Translations under genes and position numbers: made by a program
In this document: positions 56,715 to 64,000 of the stretch, one piece after another
Numbering within the stretch: position 1 is the first letter of the stretch
How the letters are laid out: each line of letters begins with the position of its first letter
Source: Kordiimonadales bacterium IMCC3096
GTDB lineage: Bacteria; Pseudomonadota; Alphaproteobacteria; Minwuiales; Minwuiaceae
Assembly (NCBI GenBank): GCA_016865035.1
Contig: CP018227.1
Span: 1,830,001 to 1,894,000, forward strand
DNA length: 64,000 nt
Reading direction: 5' to 3'
Notes under the pieces: model-generated
Database searches by the model: none
Told to the model about the DNA's origin: nothing
Seen by the model: the letters and a program-made list of their open reading frames with translations, nothing else

Positions 56715-59369
56715 ATGGAGCTTTTCTTTCTCGCACTGCTGGTCCTGATCATGGCGTTTGCACTGGGGTCCGGCTATCCGGTTGCCTTTGCCTTGCCTGG
56801 TGCCGCGATCATCTCCATCGGGCTGGCCGCCGGTTCGGGCTACCTGTTCGCGGACAATCCTGACGCCTATTTCCACACCGGTGGTCCGTCGCAGTGGCTG
56901 TCTGCGGGCGTCACCAATCTTCGAGGGGTCTACTGGGAGGTCGAGCGCGATACCCTGATCGCGATCCCGCTGTTCATCTTCATGGGCATCATGCTGCAGC
57001 GTTCGAAGATTGCCGAGGACCTGCTGGTGACCATGGCGCAGCTCTTCGGCCCGGTGCCGGGTGGCCTCGGCATTTCCGTTGTCTTCGTGGGCGCGCTGCT
57101 CGCCGCGACCACAGGCATCGTCGGCGCAACGGTCGTGGCCATGGGCCTGATCTCGCTGCCCGCCATGCTGCGCAACAATTACTCGCCCTCGCTTGCCACC
57201 GGTACCATCGCGGCGTCCGGAACGCTGGGCCAGATCATTCCGCCCTCCATCGTGCTGATCATCCTGGCCGACCAGCTCGCCTCCGCCACCGATCAGGCCG
57301 GCACGGCGCGCAAGGCGCTCTACAAGGAAGCCACCGGCGAACTGAGCATGCCGTCGATCTTCGACGTGGCCTCCACCAGTGCGGGCGAGATGTTCCTCGG
57401 GGCCTTCATTCCGGGCATGGTCCTGGTCGGGCTCTACATGCTCTACATCCTGATCTACGCCACGATCAGGCCAAGTGCCGCGCCCGCTGTGCGGTTCGAG
57501 GGCAAGTTCGACGCCGTGTTCTGGCGCAATGTCGTCCTGACACTGGTGCCGCCGCTGGCGCTGATCTTCCTGGTGCTGGGTTCGATCATCGCGGGTATTG
57601 CCACGGTGAATCAGGCAGGTGCCATTGGTGCCGCCGGTGCCCTGATCATGGGCGGTTACCGCCTGACGGAAGGCCGTGCCACGACCTACATTCCGGCCAT
57701 CATTTCAATCGTGGCCCTGTTGATGATCGGTTTCGCGCTGGCGACCTTCGACATGAACATCAAGTCGATCGACAGCGCCGAGGACGAGATCGGCATCGCC
57801 ATCGGCGCGGTCGCCGCCGTGCTGCTGGTCATTGCCCTGGGCTGGAGCGGCTGGCGGGTGCTGAAGATCGACCGCACCCTGCAGGATGTGATGCTGGAGA
57901 CCGCGAAGACCACCTCGCTGGTGTTCATCATCCTGCTCGGTGCGGCGATGCTGACCGCTGCCTTCCGCGCATTCGGCGGCGAGGAACTGGTGCGCGAGTT
58001 CCTGAATTCTCTGCCCGGCGGTTTCTGGACCCAGTTCATCATCGTCATGCTGGTCATCTTCATCCTGGGCTTCTTCCTGGACTTCATCGAGATCGCGGTT
58101 GTCGTCGTGCCCATCGTCGCGCCGATCCTGCTGGCCGATCCGTCGGCCAACATCACGGCGGTGTGGCTCGGTGTCATGATCGGCCTGAACATCCAGACCT
58201 CGTTCCTGACACCACCATTCGGCTTCGCGCTGTTCTACCTGCGTGGCGTTGCCCCGGCGGCAGTACGGACCGTGCAGATGTACCGGGGCGTGGTCGCCTT
58301 CATCAGCCTGCAGCTGGTGGCACTTGGTATCATGGGTGCCGTACCGGAACTGGTGAACTATCTGCCGAACCGGGTCAGCTTCCTGTCCGACACCTCTCCG
58401 CCCCCGCGCAATCCGAAGCTGCAGTTCTGCCTCGAGGAATTTGTCGAGGATCGGCTGGCCACGGAGGGTACCGCGATCACGGCGGCAATCACACGAGCGC
58501 AGGGACTTGACCTGTCGGCCCTGCCGAAGGACCTGGCGCGTGATCTCGGCAAGGGCTTCGAGAATGCCGAGACCGCCATTGCCGCCCTGGCCGACACGTC
58601 TGCGGCGGGTGACAGGGTCGATGCAGCCTCCGGTGACTACCGGCCGCAGCTGCGCGTGGTCCGTCGTCTGGAGAAGGACATCCGCAAGGAGCAGGAGGAG
58701 GCCGACGCGCTGAAGACACGGATCAGCCGCCTGCAGGAATCGGAGCTGGATCGGAAGCCGGAACTCGAGGCGGAGATGCAGCACCATCTGGCCAGGGCCG
58801 AGGAACTGCGCTCCCAGATTCCGGCGAGCTGGGCTGATACCTACAAGACCTTCAGCACCCTGACCAAGGCGGAGTCGAAGGCGCGCACGACCTACCAGCG
58901 TGCCGCCGATGGCTCATGGGAGGGTCCGGCGGAGGTTCTGGCTGTCCTGAATGGCAATGCCGCCTTTGCCGCGCTGGAAAGCGATCTGCGTGGCTTGCGG
59001 CAGGCGATCGAGACCGCGCCGGGCAAGCAGGCTGCCGAGACCGTTCAGGAAGTCGAACGCGCTTTCCGGGATGTCGAGGGTGCGGGCGACGTGCAGAAGG
59101 CACTGGCCAAGGCCCGACGTGCCCTGAAGAAGGCCGAGACCGACAGGACGAAACCGCTGGAGGAATATGAGGACGCGATCGCCGAGTTCGAGGCGCAGCA
59201 GGCCTGGCGTGGCCAGGCGGCAACGGCGCTGAAACAGGAGATCGAGACCTATCTGGCCGCGATCAGGGAAACCTTGGGTGCCCGCATGCAGCCGAGGCTC
59301 TCCCGCGATCAGGCGCTGTTCGTCGCCGCCTGCAGCTCCAGCCATCGGGATATCTCGCTGAACTTCTGA
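56715..59369 (+). CDS. TRAP transporter large permease (DctM type) with long coiled-coil tail
   Basis: 884 residues, about twice a usual DctM. The membrane domain ends near residue 550 and has the core motifs GALLAATTGIVGATVVAMGL, GTLGQIIPPSIVLI and SFLTPPFGFALFYLRG, plus an inserted pair of membrane segments (about 315-380). After NYLPNRVSFLSD comes a linker with PPPRNPK and then a tail of about 330 residues that is charged, alanine-rich and probably cytoplasmic. It has coiled-coil segments near 645-690 (RRLEKDIRKEQEEADALKT) and 770-860. I know of no established role for such a tail. GAGGTCGGGTC lies before the start. Confidence 0.9.
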   Translation: MELFFLALLVLIMAFALGSGYPVAFALPGAAIISIGLAAGSGYLFADNPDAYFHTGGPSQWLSAGVTNLRGVYWEVERDTLIAIPLFIFMGIMLQRSKIAEDLLVTMAQLFGPVPGGLGISVVFVGALLAATTGIVGATVVAMGLISLPAMLRNNYSPSLATGTIAASGTLGQIIPPSIVLIILADQLASATDQAGTARKALYKEATGELSMPSIFDVASTSAGEMFLGAFIPGMVLVGLYMLYILIYATIRPSAAPAVRFEGKFDAVFWRNVVLTLVPPLALIFLVLGSIIAGIATVNQAGAIGAAGALIMGGYRLTEGRATTYIPAIISIVALLMIGFALATFDMNIKSIDSAEDEIGIAIGAVAAVLLVIALGWSGWRVLKIDRTLQDVMLETAKTTSLVFIILLGAAMLTAAFRAFGGEELVREFLNSLPGGFWTQFIIVMLVIFILGFFLDFIEIAVVVVPIVAPILLADPSANITAVWLGVMIGLNIQTSFLTPPFGFALFYLRGVAPAAVRTVQMYRGVVAFISLQLVALGIMGAVPELVNYLPNRVSFLSDTSPPPRNPKLQFCLEEFVEDRLATEGTAITAAITRAQGLDLSALPKDLARDLGKGFENAETAIAALADTSAAGDRVDAASGDYRPQLRVVRRLEKDIRKEQEEADALKTRISRLQESELDRKPELEAEMQHHLARAEELRSQIPASWADTYKTFSTLTKAESKARTTYQRAADGSWEGPAEVLAVLNGNAAFAALESDLRGLRQAIETAPGKQAAETVQEVERAFRDVEGAGDVQKALAKARRALKKAETDRTKPLEEYEDAIAEFEAQQAWRGQAATALKQEIETYLAAIRETLGARMQPRLSRDQALFVAACSSSHRDISLNF

Positions 59370-59448
59370 TCCGCCCCCATATCGACCGGGCGTTGCGTCC
59401 GGTGGCAGCGGTATCTGTCCGGCCTCTGACCCGTCCGGCGCCTCAGCG

Positions 59449-59868
59449 TCAGGCGGGACGGAAGCGGGGCAGGTGCATGCCGTCGCCGATGTCGTCCCAC
59501 CAGAGGGTGAGCGGCATGCCGATCCTGACCTCCGATGGCGGGATATCGGTGATGTTGGTGACCAGCTTCACGCCCGGCAGTCCGGGGAAGGTCACCAGAC
59601 CGACGACATAGGGCAGGTCGTCCGCCACTGCCGGATGGCTGGCATGGTGGATGACGGTGAAGGAGAAGACCTCCGCCTCCGTCGGCGCCGCTGTCCAGAC
59701 CGTCTCGGTCGAATGGCATCCACCGCAGATCGGGGCGGGGGGGTGGCGCAGCATGCCGCACACGGCACAGGACTGGAAGCGTAGCTGCCTCTCCGCGCAG
59801 GCCTCCCAGAATGGCGCGTCGTCCATGTCGGGCTCCGGACGTGGCATGGTCTCGGGAAACAGGGCCAT
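59449..59868 (-). CDS. Zn-ribbon OB-fold protein (DUF35 type)
   Basis: 139 residues. A rubredoxin-like zinc ribbon (CAVCGMLRHPPAPICGGC, residues about 34-51) is followed by an OB-fold with VFSFTVIHHASHPA and VVGLVTFPGLPG. Such proteins are partners of non-catalytic or acyl-transfer thiolases and help bind acyl-CoA. Its start overlaps the stop of the thiolase gene (TGATG), so the two are coupled. The stop is 80 bases from the convergent TRAP permease gene. Confidence 0.92.
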   Translation of the reverse strand: MALFPETMPRPEPDMDDAPFWEACAERQLRFQSCAVCGMLRHPPAPICGGCHSTETVWTAAPTEAEVFSFTVIHHASHPAVADDLPYVVGLVTFPGLPGVKLVTNITDIPPSEVRIGMPLTLWWDDIGDGMHLPRFRPA

Positions 59869-61043
59869 CAGTTCCTCCCCAGCAGAATGGCGCTGGTCGG
59901 CGCGACACCAAGTCCGCCGGTCACCAGGCAGGTGCGCGCATCCGCGACCTGCGCCGTCGAGGTACCGCGCAACTGGCGCACACCTTCGATGATCAGGTTC
60001 ACACCATGGACATAGGCCTCGGACAGCTGACCGCCGGACGTGTTCAGCGGCAGCTTCCCGCCGTCATGGCGGATGTTGCCCTCGGCCACGAAATCGCCGC
60101 TCTCGCCCGGTCCGCAGAAGCCGAAATCCTCCAGCGCCATCAGGACCATGCCGGAGAAATGGTCGTAGATCTGGGCAACGTCGATGTCATCCGGGGTCAG
60201 GCCCGCCCGGGCGAACAGTTCCTTCGCCAGGCGGCGGTTGTTGGTGCTGGCATAGGTATCGTTGGGCATGTTCTGGCTGCCCAGCGGGCCGGTGCTCCAG
60301 CCCGCGCCGCTGCCGTGGGCGCTGGCCAGGACTTCCACCCGCTGCTGCACCAGATCGCGGGCGCGCTCGGCCGTGGTGATCAGGACCGCGGCGGCGCCGT
60401 CGGTCTCCAGGCAGCAGTCGTAGAGCCGCAGCGGCTCGGCGATCCAGCGGGAGGCGAGATACTGTTCCTTCGTCAGGGTCCGGTCCCCCATCACGGCCAG
60501 CGGATTGCGGTTGGCATTGGCACGGAACGACAGCGCGATCTCTGCCAGATGATCCTCGGTGATCGGGTAGAGGTGCATGAACCGCTGCACCATCAATGCC
60601 AGCATCTGCGGTGGTGCAAACAGGCCATAGGGGGCGATGAAATTGCCATGTGTGCGTGTGGGCGCGGCGCGGCCATAGCGGCGACCCTGCCCCTGACAGA
60701 GGCCACGATAGGCGACGACGACCTCCGCCTGTCCGGATTCGATGGCCGCGCAGGCCAGGGAGACCGCACCGCAGGACCCGCCGCCGCCGCCGCCCCAGAC
60801 CATGGCTGACCAGCGCAGTTCCGGGATGCCCAGCGCGGCCTGCATCACCGGGCCTTCATTGCTGTCGTTGGAAAAGGATGTCAGCCCGTCAATGGCGCTG
60901 ACCGGCAGCCCTGCGTCGCGGGCGGCGGCAACAATGGCCTCCGCCGTGATCTGGAACTGGCTGCGATCCTGGATTCCACCCCAGCGCGTATAGGCGCTCT
61001 GACCGATGCCCACGATATGCGGCGCGCGTGCTGACGTCCCCAT
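59868..61043 (-). CDS. Thiolase-fold protein (lipid-transfer/SCP-x type)
   Basis: 391 residues with the thiolase fold of acetyl-CoA acetyltransferase/SCP-x-like proteins. It has GGGGGGSCGAVSLACAAIESG near the active site, DGAAAVLITT, QIYDHFSGMVLMALED, and the C-terminal LNTSGGQLSEAYVHG. The Cys and His pattern is unlike classic thiolases; partners of DUF35 proteins often do retro-aldol or acyl-transfer reactions on steroid or fatty acyl-CoA. I chose ATG 61043 because GGAGGCAGGAG lies upstream of it, whereas ATG 61067 is inside that site. Coupled with the DUF35 gene. Confidence 0.9.
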   Translation of the reverse strand: MGTSARAPHIVGIGQSAYTRWGGIQDRSQFQITAEAIVAAARDAGLPVSAIDGLTSFSNDSNEGPVMQAALGIPELRWSAMVWGGGGGGSCGAVSLACAAIESGQAEVVVAYRGLCQGQGRRYGRAAPTRTHGNFIAPYGLFAPPQMLALMVQRFMHLYPITEDHLAEIALSFRANANRNPLAVMGDRTLTKEQYLASRWIAEPLRLYDCCLETDGAAAVLITTAERARDLVQQRVEVLASAHGSGAGWSTGPLGSQNMPNDTYASTNNRRLAKELFARAGLTPDDIDVAQIYDHFSGMVLMALEDFGFCGPGESGDFVAEGNIRHDGGKLPLNTSGGQLSEAYVHGVNLIIEGVRQLRGTSTAQVADARTCLVTGGLGVAPTSAILLGRN

Positions 61044-61149
61044 GCCCGACCGTTCTCCTGCCTCCATTGGATAGTGGCAGCATCACATATTCTACCCACA
61101 CAGGAGTATTGTGCTGAATGCAGATCAGAGGCGCGGTAAAGATGCCCGG

Positions 61150-61791
61150 TCAGCCTGCGGCAGGTTCGGCCTCCGGTACCGGATGCGTGTCGCCGCTGTC
61201 GGAGAAGGGGGAGCGGCCGCGGCGGAAGCGCCCGGCCAGGCGGTCAAGGCCGGAGAGGGACTTGTCCAGCGCCGCCATGGTCTTCGACAGGTCGGCACTG
61301 TCGTCGTTCAGGAAGGTGCGGAAGGTGCGGGCATAGGCCAGCCCCAGGGCCTTCATGCGCAATGCACCGGCAATCCCACCGGTCGCAACACCCGCAGACT
61401 CCAGCGCCAGACGCATCGTGCGCTGCCCCGGTCCGGCCATCAGCGCCAGCGCGCCCATGGGGTCACCCGGCAGGCTGGCGAGCACCGCGCGCAGCCCCTC
61501 GCGATGGGGTTTCAGACTGTCGAACCGGGCGATCAGCAGTGTGAACAGGCGGTCGCGAATGGCCTCGTCGGGCCAGTCGTCATCCACCGCCGAAAGCATG
61601 GCTGCGTCGGCGCGGGCGGCAATCTGACTGATGACGCCAGTGCGGCTGCCCACTGCCGCAACGACTTCGGCGACGTCCAGACCGGACTCCCGCGCAATGT
61701 CGTAGAGCGTGACATTGCGCCAGCCCCCCAGCGCGGCGAGTTGCATGGTGGCGTCGATGATGGGGCCGACGGGATCCTTCTTGCGGGGCAT
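61150..61791 (-). CDS. TetR-fold protein, COQ9-like
   Basis: 213 residues. The N-terminus has a TetR-like helix-turn-helix (NVTLYDIARESGLDVAEVVAA). The rest resembles the COQ9 family of ubiquinone biosynthesis: RDRLFTLLIARFDSLKPHRE and a later stretch FLNDDSADLSKTMAALDKSL, a pattern common in alphaproteobacterial COQ9-like proteins that are often named TetR. COQ9 is a lipid-binding helper of Coq7. Whether this one binds DNA or quinone intermediates cannot be told. ATG 61791 follows AGGAGGACAG. Confidence 0.82.
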   Translation of the reverse strand: MPRKKDPVGPIIDATMQLAALGGWRNVTLYDIARESGLDVAEVVAAVGSRTGVISQIAARADAAMLSAVDDDWPDEAIRDRLFTLLIARFDSLKPHREGLRAVLASLPGDPMGALALMAGPGQRTMRLALESAGVATGGIAGALRMKALGLAYARTFRTFLNDDSADLSKTMAALDKSLSGLDRLAGRFRRGRSPFSDSGDTHPVPEAEPAAG

Positions 61792-61902
61792 GACCTCTGT
61801 CCTCCTGCGCCTGTCAGTCTCCATTAGATGGGGACTCAGGCGCAGGGATGAACAGGGAAGTTTGTCGCAAGTCGCGGGACGCTGCGGGTTTCCGCCGGTC
61901 GA

Positions 61903-63021
61903 TCAGCCCTTCAGGGCTTCCTCCGCCGGCACGTAGTCATACCCCAGGTCCTGTGCCACGGCCTCGTAGGTCACCTTGCCGTTCCAGACGTTCAGGCCAT
62001 TCCGCAGGTGCGGGTTGGCGGCCAGGGCGCCCTTCCAGCCCTTGTTGGCGATGGCGATGGCATGCTGCAGGGTGACGTTGTTCAGGGCATAGGTGGACGT
62101 GCGCGCGACACCGCCCGGCATGTTGGCAACGCAATAGTGGACAACGCCCTCGACCACATAGGTCGGTTCCGCATGGGTGGTGGCGCGGGAGGTCTCGAAA
62201 CAGCCACCCTGATCGATGGCGACATCGACCAGCACGGCGCCGTCCTTCATGGTCGACAGCATGTGATGCGTCACCAGCTTCGGCGCGGCGGCACCGGGCA
62301 CCAGCACGGCACCGATCACCAGATCGGCGGCCGCGACCTGTTCCTCGACCGCTGTACGGGTGGAATAGAGCACGGTGGCGGAAGCCTCGAAATGGTTCTC
62401 CAGCTTCTCCAGCACCACCGGATTGCGGTCCATGATGGTCACATCGGCATGCAGGCCCACGGCCATCTGCGCGGCGTTGAAACCAACGACACCGCCCCCC
62501 AGGATGACGACCTTGCCCGGCGCCACGCCCGGCACGCCGCCCAGCAGCACACCCAGCCCGCCGTGGGCCTTCTCCAGCGCCGAGGCGCCGGCCTGGATCG
62601 ACATGCGCCCGGCCACCTGGCTCATCGGCTTCAGCAGCGGCAGTCCGCCGGTCGGGTCGGTCACGGTCTCATAGGCAATGCAGACGGCACCGCTGTTCAC
62701 CAGGTCGCGGGTCTGGTCGGGATCGGGGGCCAGATGCAGGTAGGTATAGAGGATCTGGTCCGGGCGCAGCATGGCGCGCTCGTTCGCCTGCGGCTCCTTC
62801 ACCTTCACGATCATGTCGGAACGGGCGAAGACTTCCGCCGCGTCGGCTGCGATCTCGGCACCGGCCAGCACATAGGCCTCGTCCGTCGCGCCGATGCCCA
62901 TGCCGGCACCGGTTTCCACCAGAACCTCGTGGCCGTTCAGCTTCAGCTCGGCCACGCTCTCCGGCGTCAGGCCGACCCGATATTCATGGTTCTTGATTTC
63001 CCTGGGGGTACCGACGCGCAT
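61903..63021 (-). CDS. ald: Alanine dehydrogenase
   Basis: 372 residues, full length. Catalytic Lys75 and His96 (in YLHLAPD) are at the standard positions, and the NAD loop is [11 protein letters not shown]. It catalyses reversible oxidative deamination of L-alanine to pyruvate and ammonia. AGGAGG lies 5 bases before the start. It is divergent from an Lrp/AsnC-family gene with a 140-base AT-rich gap, the usual arrangement for ald and its activator. Confidence 0.95.
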   Translation of the reverse strand: MRVGTPREIKNHEYRVGLTPESVAELKLNGHEVLVETGAGMGIGATDEAYVLAGAEIAADAAEVFARSDMIVKVKEPQANERAMLRPDQILYTYLHLAPDPDQTRDLVNSGAVCIAYETVTDPTGGLPLLKPMSQVAGRMSIQAGASALEKAHGGLGVLLGGVPGVAPGKVVILGGGVVGFNAAQMAVGLHADVTIMDRNPVVLEKLENHFEASATVLYSTRTAVEEQVAAADLVIGAVLVPGAAAPKLVTHHMLSTMKDGAVLVDVAIDQGGCFETSRATTHAEPTYVVEGVVHYCVANMPGGVARTSTYALNNVTLQHAIAIANKGWKGALAANPHLRNGLNVWNGKVTYEAVAQDLGYDYVPAEEALKG

Positions 63022-63084
63022 GACAGCCTCCTGAACCGTGCGAAATGTCTGATCTCCCAGTATCGCGCGCTGCCGCCGGAAAGT

Positions 63085-63161
63085 GCTTCGAATCCTTGCC
63101 CGAATTCCGGGAATTATGGTAAGAAATTTGAGAATTAGCTATAAAACTCGGAGAAAATTTG
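63085..63161. promoter_or_regulatory. AT-rich divergent control region of ald and the Lrp-family gene
   Basis: From 63105 to 63160 the sequence is clearly AT-rich and holds GAATTCCGGGAATT and AGAAATTTGAGAATT, imperfect repeats that fit Lrp-family binding. Promoter boxes cannot be assigned with confidence. Confidence 0.45.
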
Positions 63162-63623
63162 ATGGATCGGACGGATGCGCGCATCCTGCAGCGTCTGCAA
63201 CGGGATTCCTCCCTGTCACTGAACGACCTGGCCGAGGCGGTCGGATTGTCGCCCTCCGCCTGTCACCGGCGGGTCAAGCTGCTGGAGAAATCGGGTGTCA
63301 TCTCAGGCTACTCGGCAAGGCTGGACCGGATGGCGCTGGGGCTGACCATCCAGGCATTCGTGGAGATCAGCCTGACATCGCAGAGCGAGGAATCGCTGGC
63401 AGCCTTCGAGGAAGCGGTGATCCGTACGGACGAGATCCTCGAATGCCACCTGATGACCGGCAGTGCGGACTACATGCTGCGGGTTGCGGCGCGCGACGTG
63501 GCGGACTTCGAACGGATTCACCGCAACCGACTGTCCCGGCTGCCCGGTGTCGCCAGCATGCAGTCGGGCTTCGTGCTGCGCAGTGTCCGGGAGGGTGGTG
63601 CGTATCCGGTGGATGTGACGTAA
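63162..63623 (+). CDS. Lrp/AsnC family transcriptional regulator (probable ald regulator)
   Basis: 153 residues. The N-terminal helix-turn-helix (SLNDLAEAVGLSPSACHRRV) is followed by a RAM/AsnC ligand-binding domain (ECHLMTGSADYMLRVAARDV). It probably binds an amino acid such as alanine and controls the divergent ald gene. GGAGA lies 9 bases before ATG 63162; a TTG directly before it could add one residue. Confidence 0.92.
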   Translation: MDRTDARILQRLQRDSSLSLNDLAEAVGLSPSACHRRVKLLEKSGVISGYSARLDRMALGLTIQAFVEISLTSQSEESLAAFEEAVIRTDEILECHLMTGSADYMLRVAARDVADFERIHRNRLSRLPGVASMQSGFVLRSVREGGAYPVDVT

Positions 63624-63668
63624 CCTGACCCTCGTGAAATCCACCTGACGGCGGAGCACCGGTCGAGC

Positions 63669-64000
63669 ATGCATGAAGAAGAACTGATCAATCTGGCCAT
63701 CGTTGCCGGTGCGGCGCTGTTGTGCGGGCTGCTGCTCAGCCGCATCAAGCAGCCGGTGGTGGTCGGTTACATCATCGCCGGGGTCGTGCTGGGTCCGTCG
63801 GTGCTGGAGCTTGTCGGCGACGGGGAAGAGCTGCAGCTGGTGGCGGAGCTGGGCGTGCTGATGCTGCTGTTCCTGATCGGCATGGAACTGTCGCTGCGCA
63901 ATTTCCGCCGCATCTGGCGCATGGCCATGACCATCGCGGGGCTGCAGATCGCCCTTGGTCTCGCCTTTGCCTGGGTCTGCGGCAAGGCCTTCGGCTGGGG
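63669..64000 (+). CDS. Cation:proton antiporter, KefB type (5' part only)
   Basis: The first 110 residues of a CPA2-family antiporter, open to the window edge. It has the first membrane segments, with LLLSRIKQPVVVGYIIAGVV and LGPSVLELVG, then ELGVLMLLFLIGMELSLRNF, which are hallmarks of KefB/KefC and related proteins. It should exchange K+ or Na+ for H+. Whether it has a C-terminal TrkA-N domain is out of view. No strong ribosome site before ATG 63669. Confidence 0.9.
   Translation, partial: MHEEELINLAIVAGAALLCGLLLSRIKQPVVVGYIIAGVVLGPSVLELVGDGEELQLVAELGVLMLLFLIGMELSLRNFRRIWRMAMTIAGLQIALGLAFAWVCGKAFGW

Overview
The window is high-GC chromosomal DNA from an alphaproteobacterium, most like a heterotrophic, probably marine or aquatic member of the Rhodospirillales and relatives. 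This rests on codon use, frequent GTG and ATGA-overlap starts, two TRAP transporters, a LivHM/G/F importer, MttB and dimethylglycine-dehydrogenase-like enzymes, an alphaproteobacterial RNase P RNA, and dispersed palindromes rich in CCCGGG and CGCGGA. I cannot name a genus. No prophage, integrase, transposase, CRISPR array, rRNA or tRNA was seen. This looks like core and metabolic accessory genome, with repeats confined to intergenic gaps.

Layout. 1-3.2 kb: an unrecognised membrane-anchored protein (cut by the window edge) and two paralogous OmpA-domain envelope proteins, each followed by a terminator. 3.5-9.1 kb: a methylamine/betaine-type demethylation pair (MttB-like methyltransferase plus FAD/GcvT oxidase), divergent from a PLP serine/threonine dehydratase. 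9.1-13.6 kb: sterol-desaturase-like hydroxylase, two coupled glycosyltransferase-type proteins of the arsenosugar-associated families, and a lone CoxL-type molybdoenzyme subunit. 13.6-16.3 kb: DEAD-box helicase and an alpha/beta hydrolase. 16.5-21 kb: the cell-shape operon mreC-mreD-mrdA-rodA, without mreB. 21.3-24.6 kb: a branched-chain amino acid type ABC importer with a fused LivHM permease. 25-30 kb: NudC, a small secreted protein, yggT, a DUF167 gene, folD and trkH. 30-35 kb: acyl-CoA dehydrogenase, EamA exporter and a lone HyuA-type hydantoinase.

35.2-35.7 kb holds rnpB with a recognisable sigma-70 promoter. 35.7-45.8 kb is a catabolic block: HpaB-family flavoprotein, iron alcohol dehydrogenase, glutamine-synthetase-like enzyme, Rieske oxygenase, HIBADH-family dehydrogenase and a TAXI TRAP transporter. 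45.8-47.6 kb has a BLUF photoreceptor, a 43-residue lipoprotein and a FIST-domain protein. 47.6-54.3 kb carries an MBL hydrolase with an altered metal motif, a PaaX regulator, an adrenodoxin-reductase-like flavoprotein, a frameshifted calcineurin-like phosphoesterase, two short-chain dehydrogenase-type proteins and DUF1272. 54.4-59.4 kb is a second TRAP transporter whose large permease has a coiled-coil tail of about 330 residues. 59.4-64 kb has a DUF35/thiolase pair, a TetR/COQ9-like protein, alanine dehydrogenase divergent from an Lrp regulator, and the start of a KefB-type antiporter.

The most distinctive non-coding signal is a family of three roughly 90-base stem-loops at 16.3, 26.7 and 52.7 kb. 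Their 37-base arms are near-perfectly complementary within each copy, while the outer parts of the arms differ between copies in a compensating way. Other notable points are the DctM tail, a DUF167 gene with no normal start codon for its conserved N-terminus, the phosphoesterase frameshift at a G4 run, and several clean operator-like palindromes.
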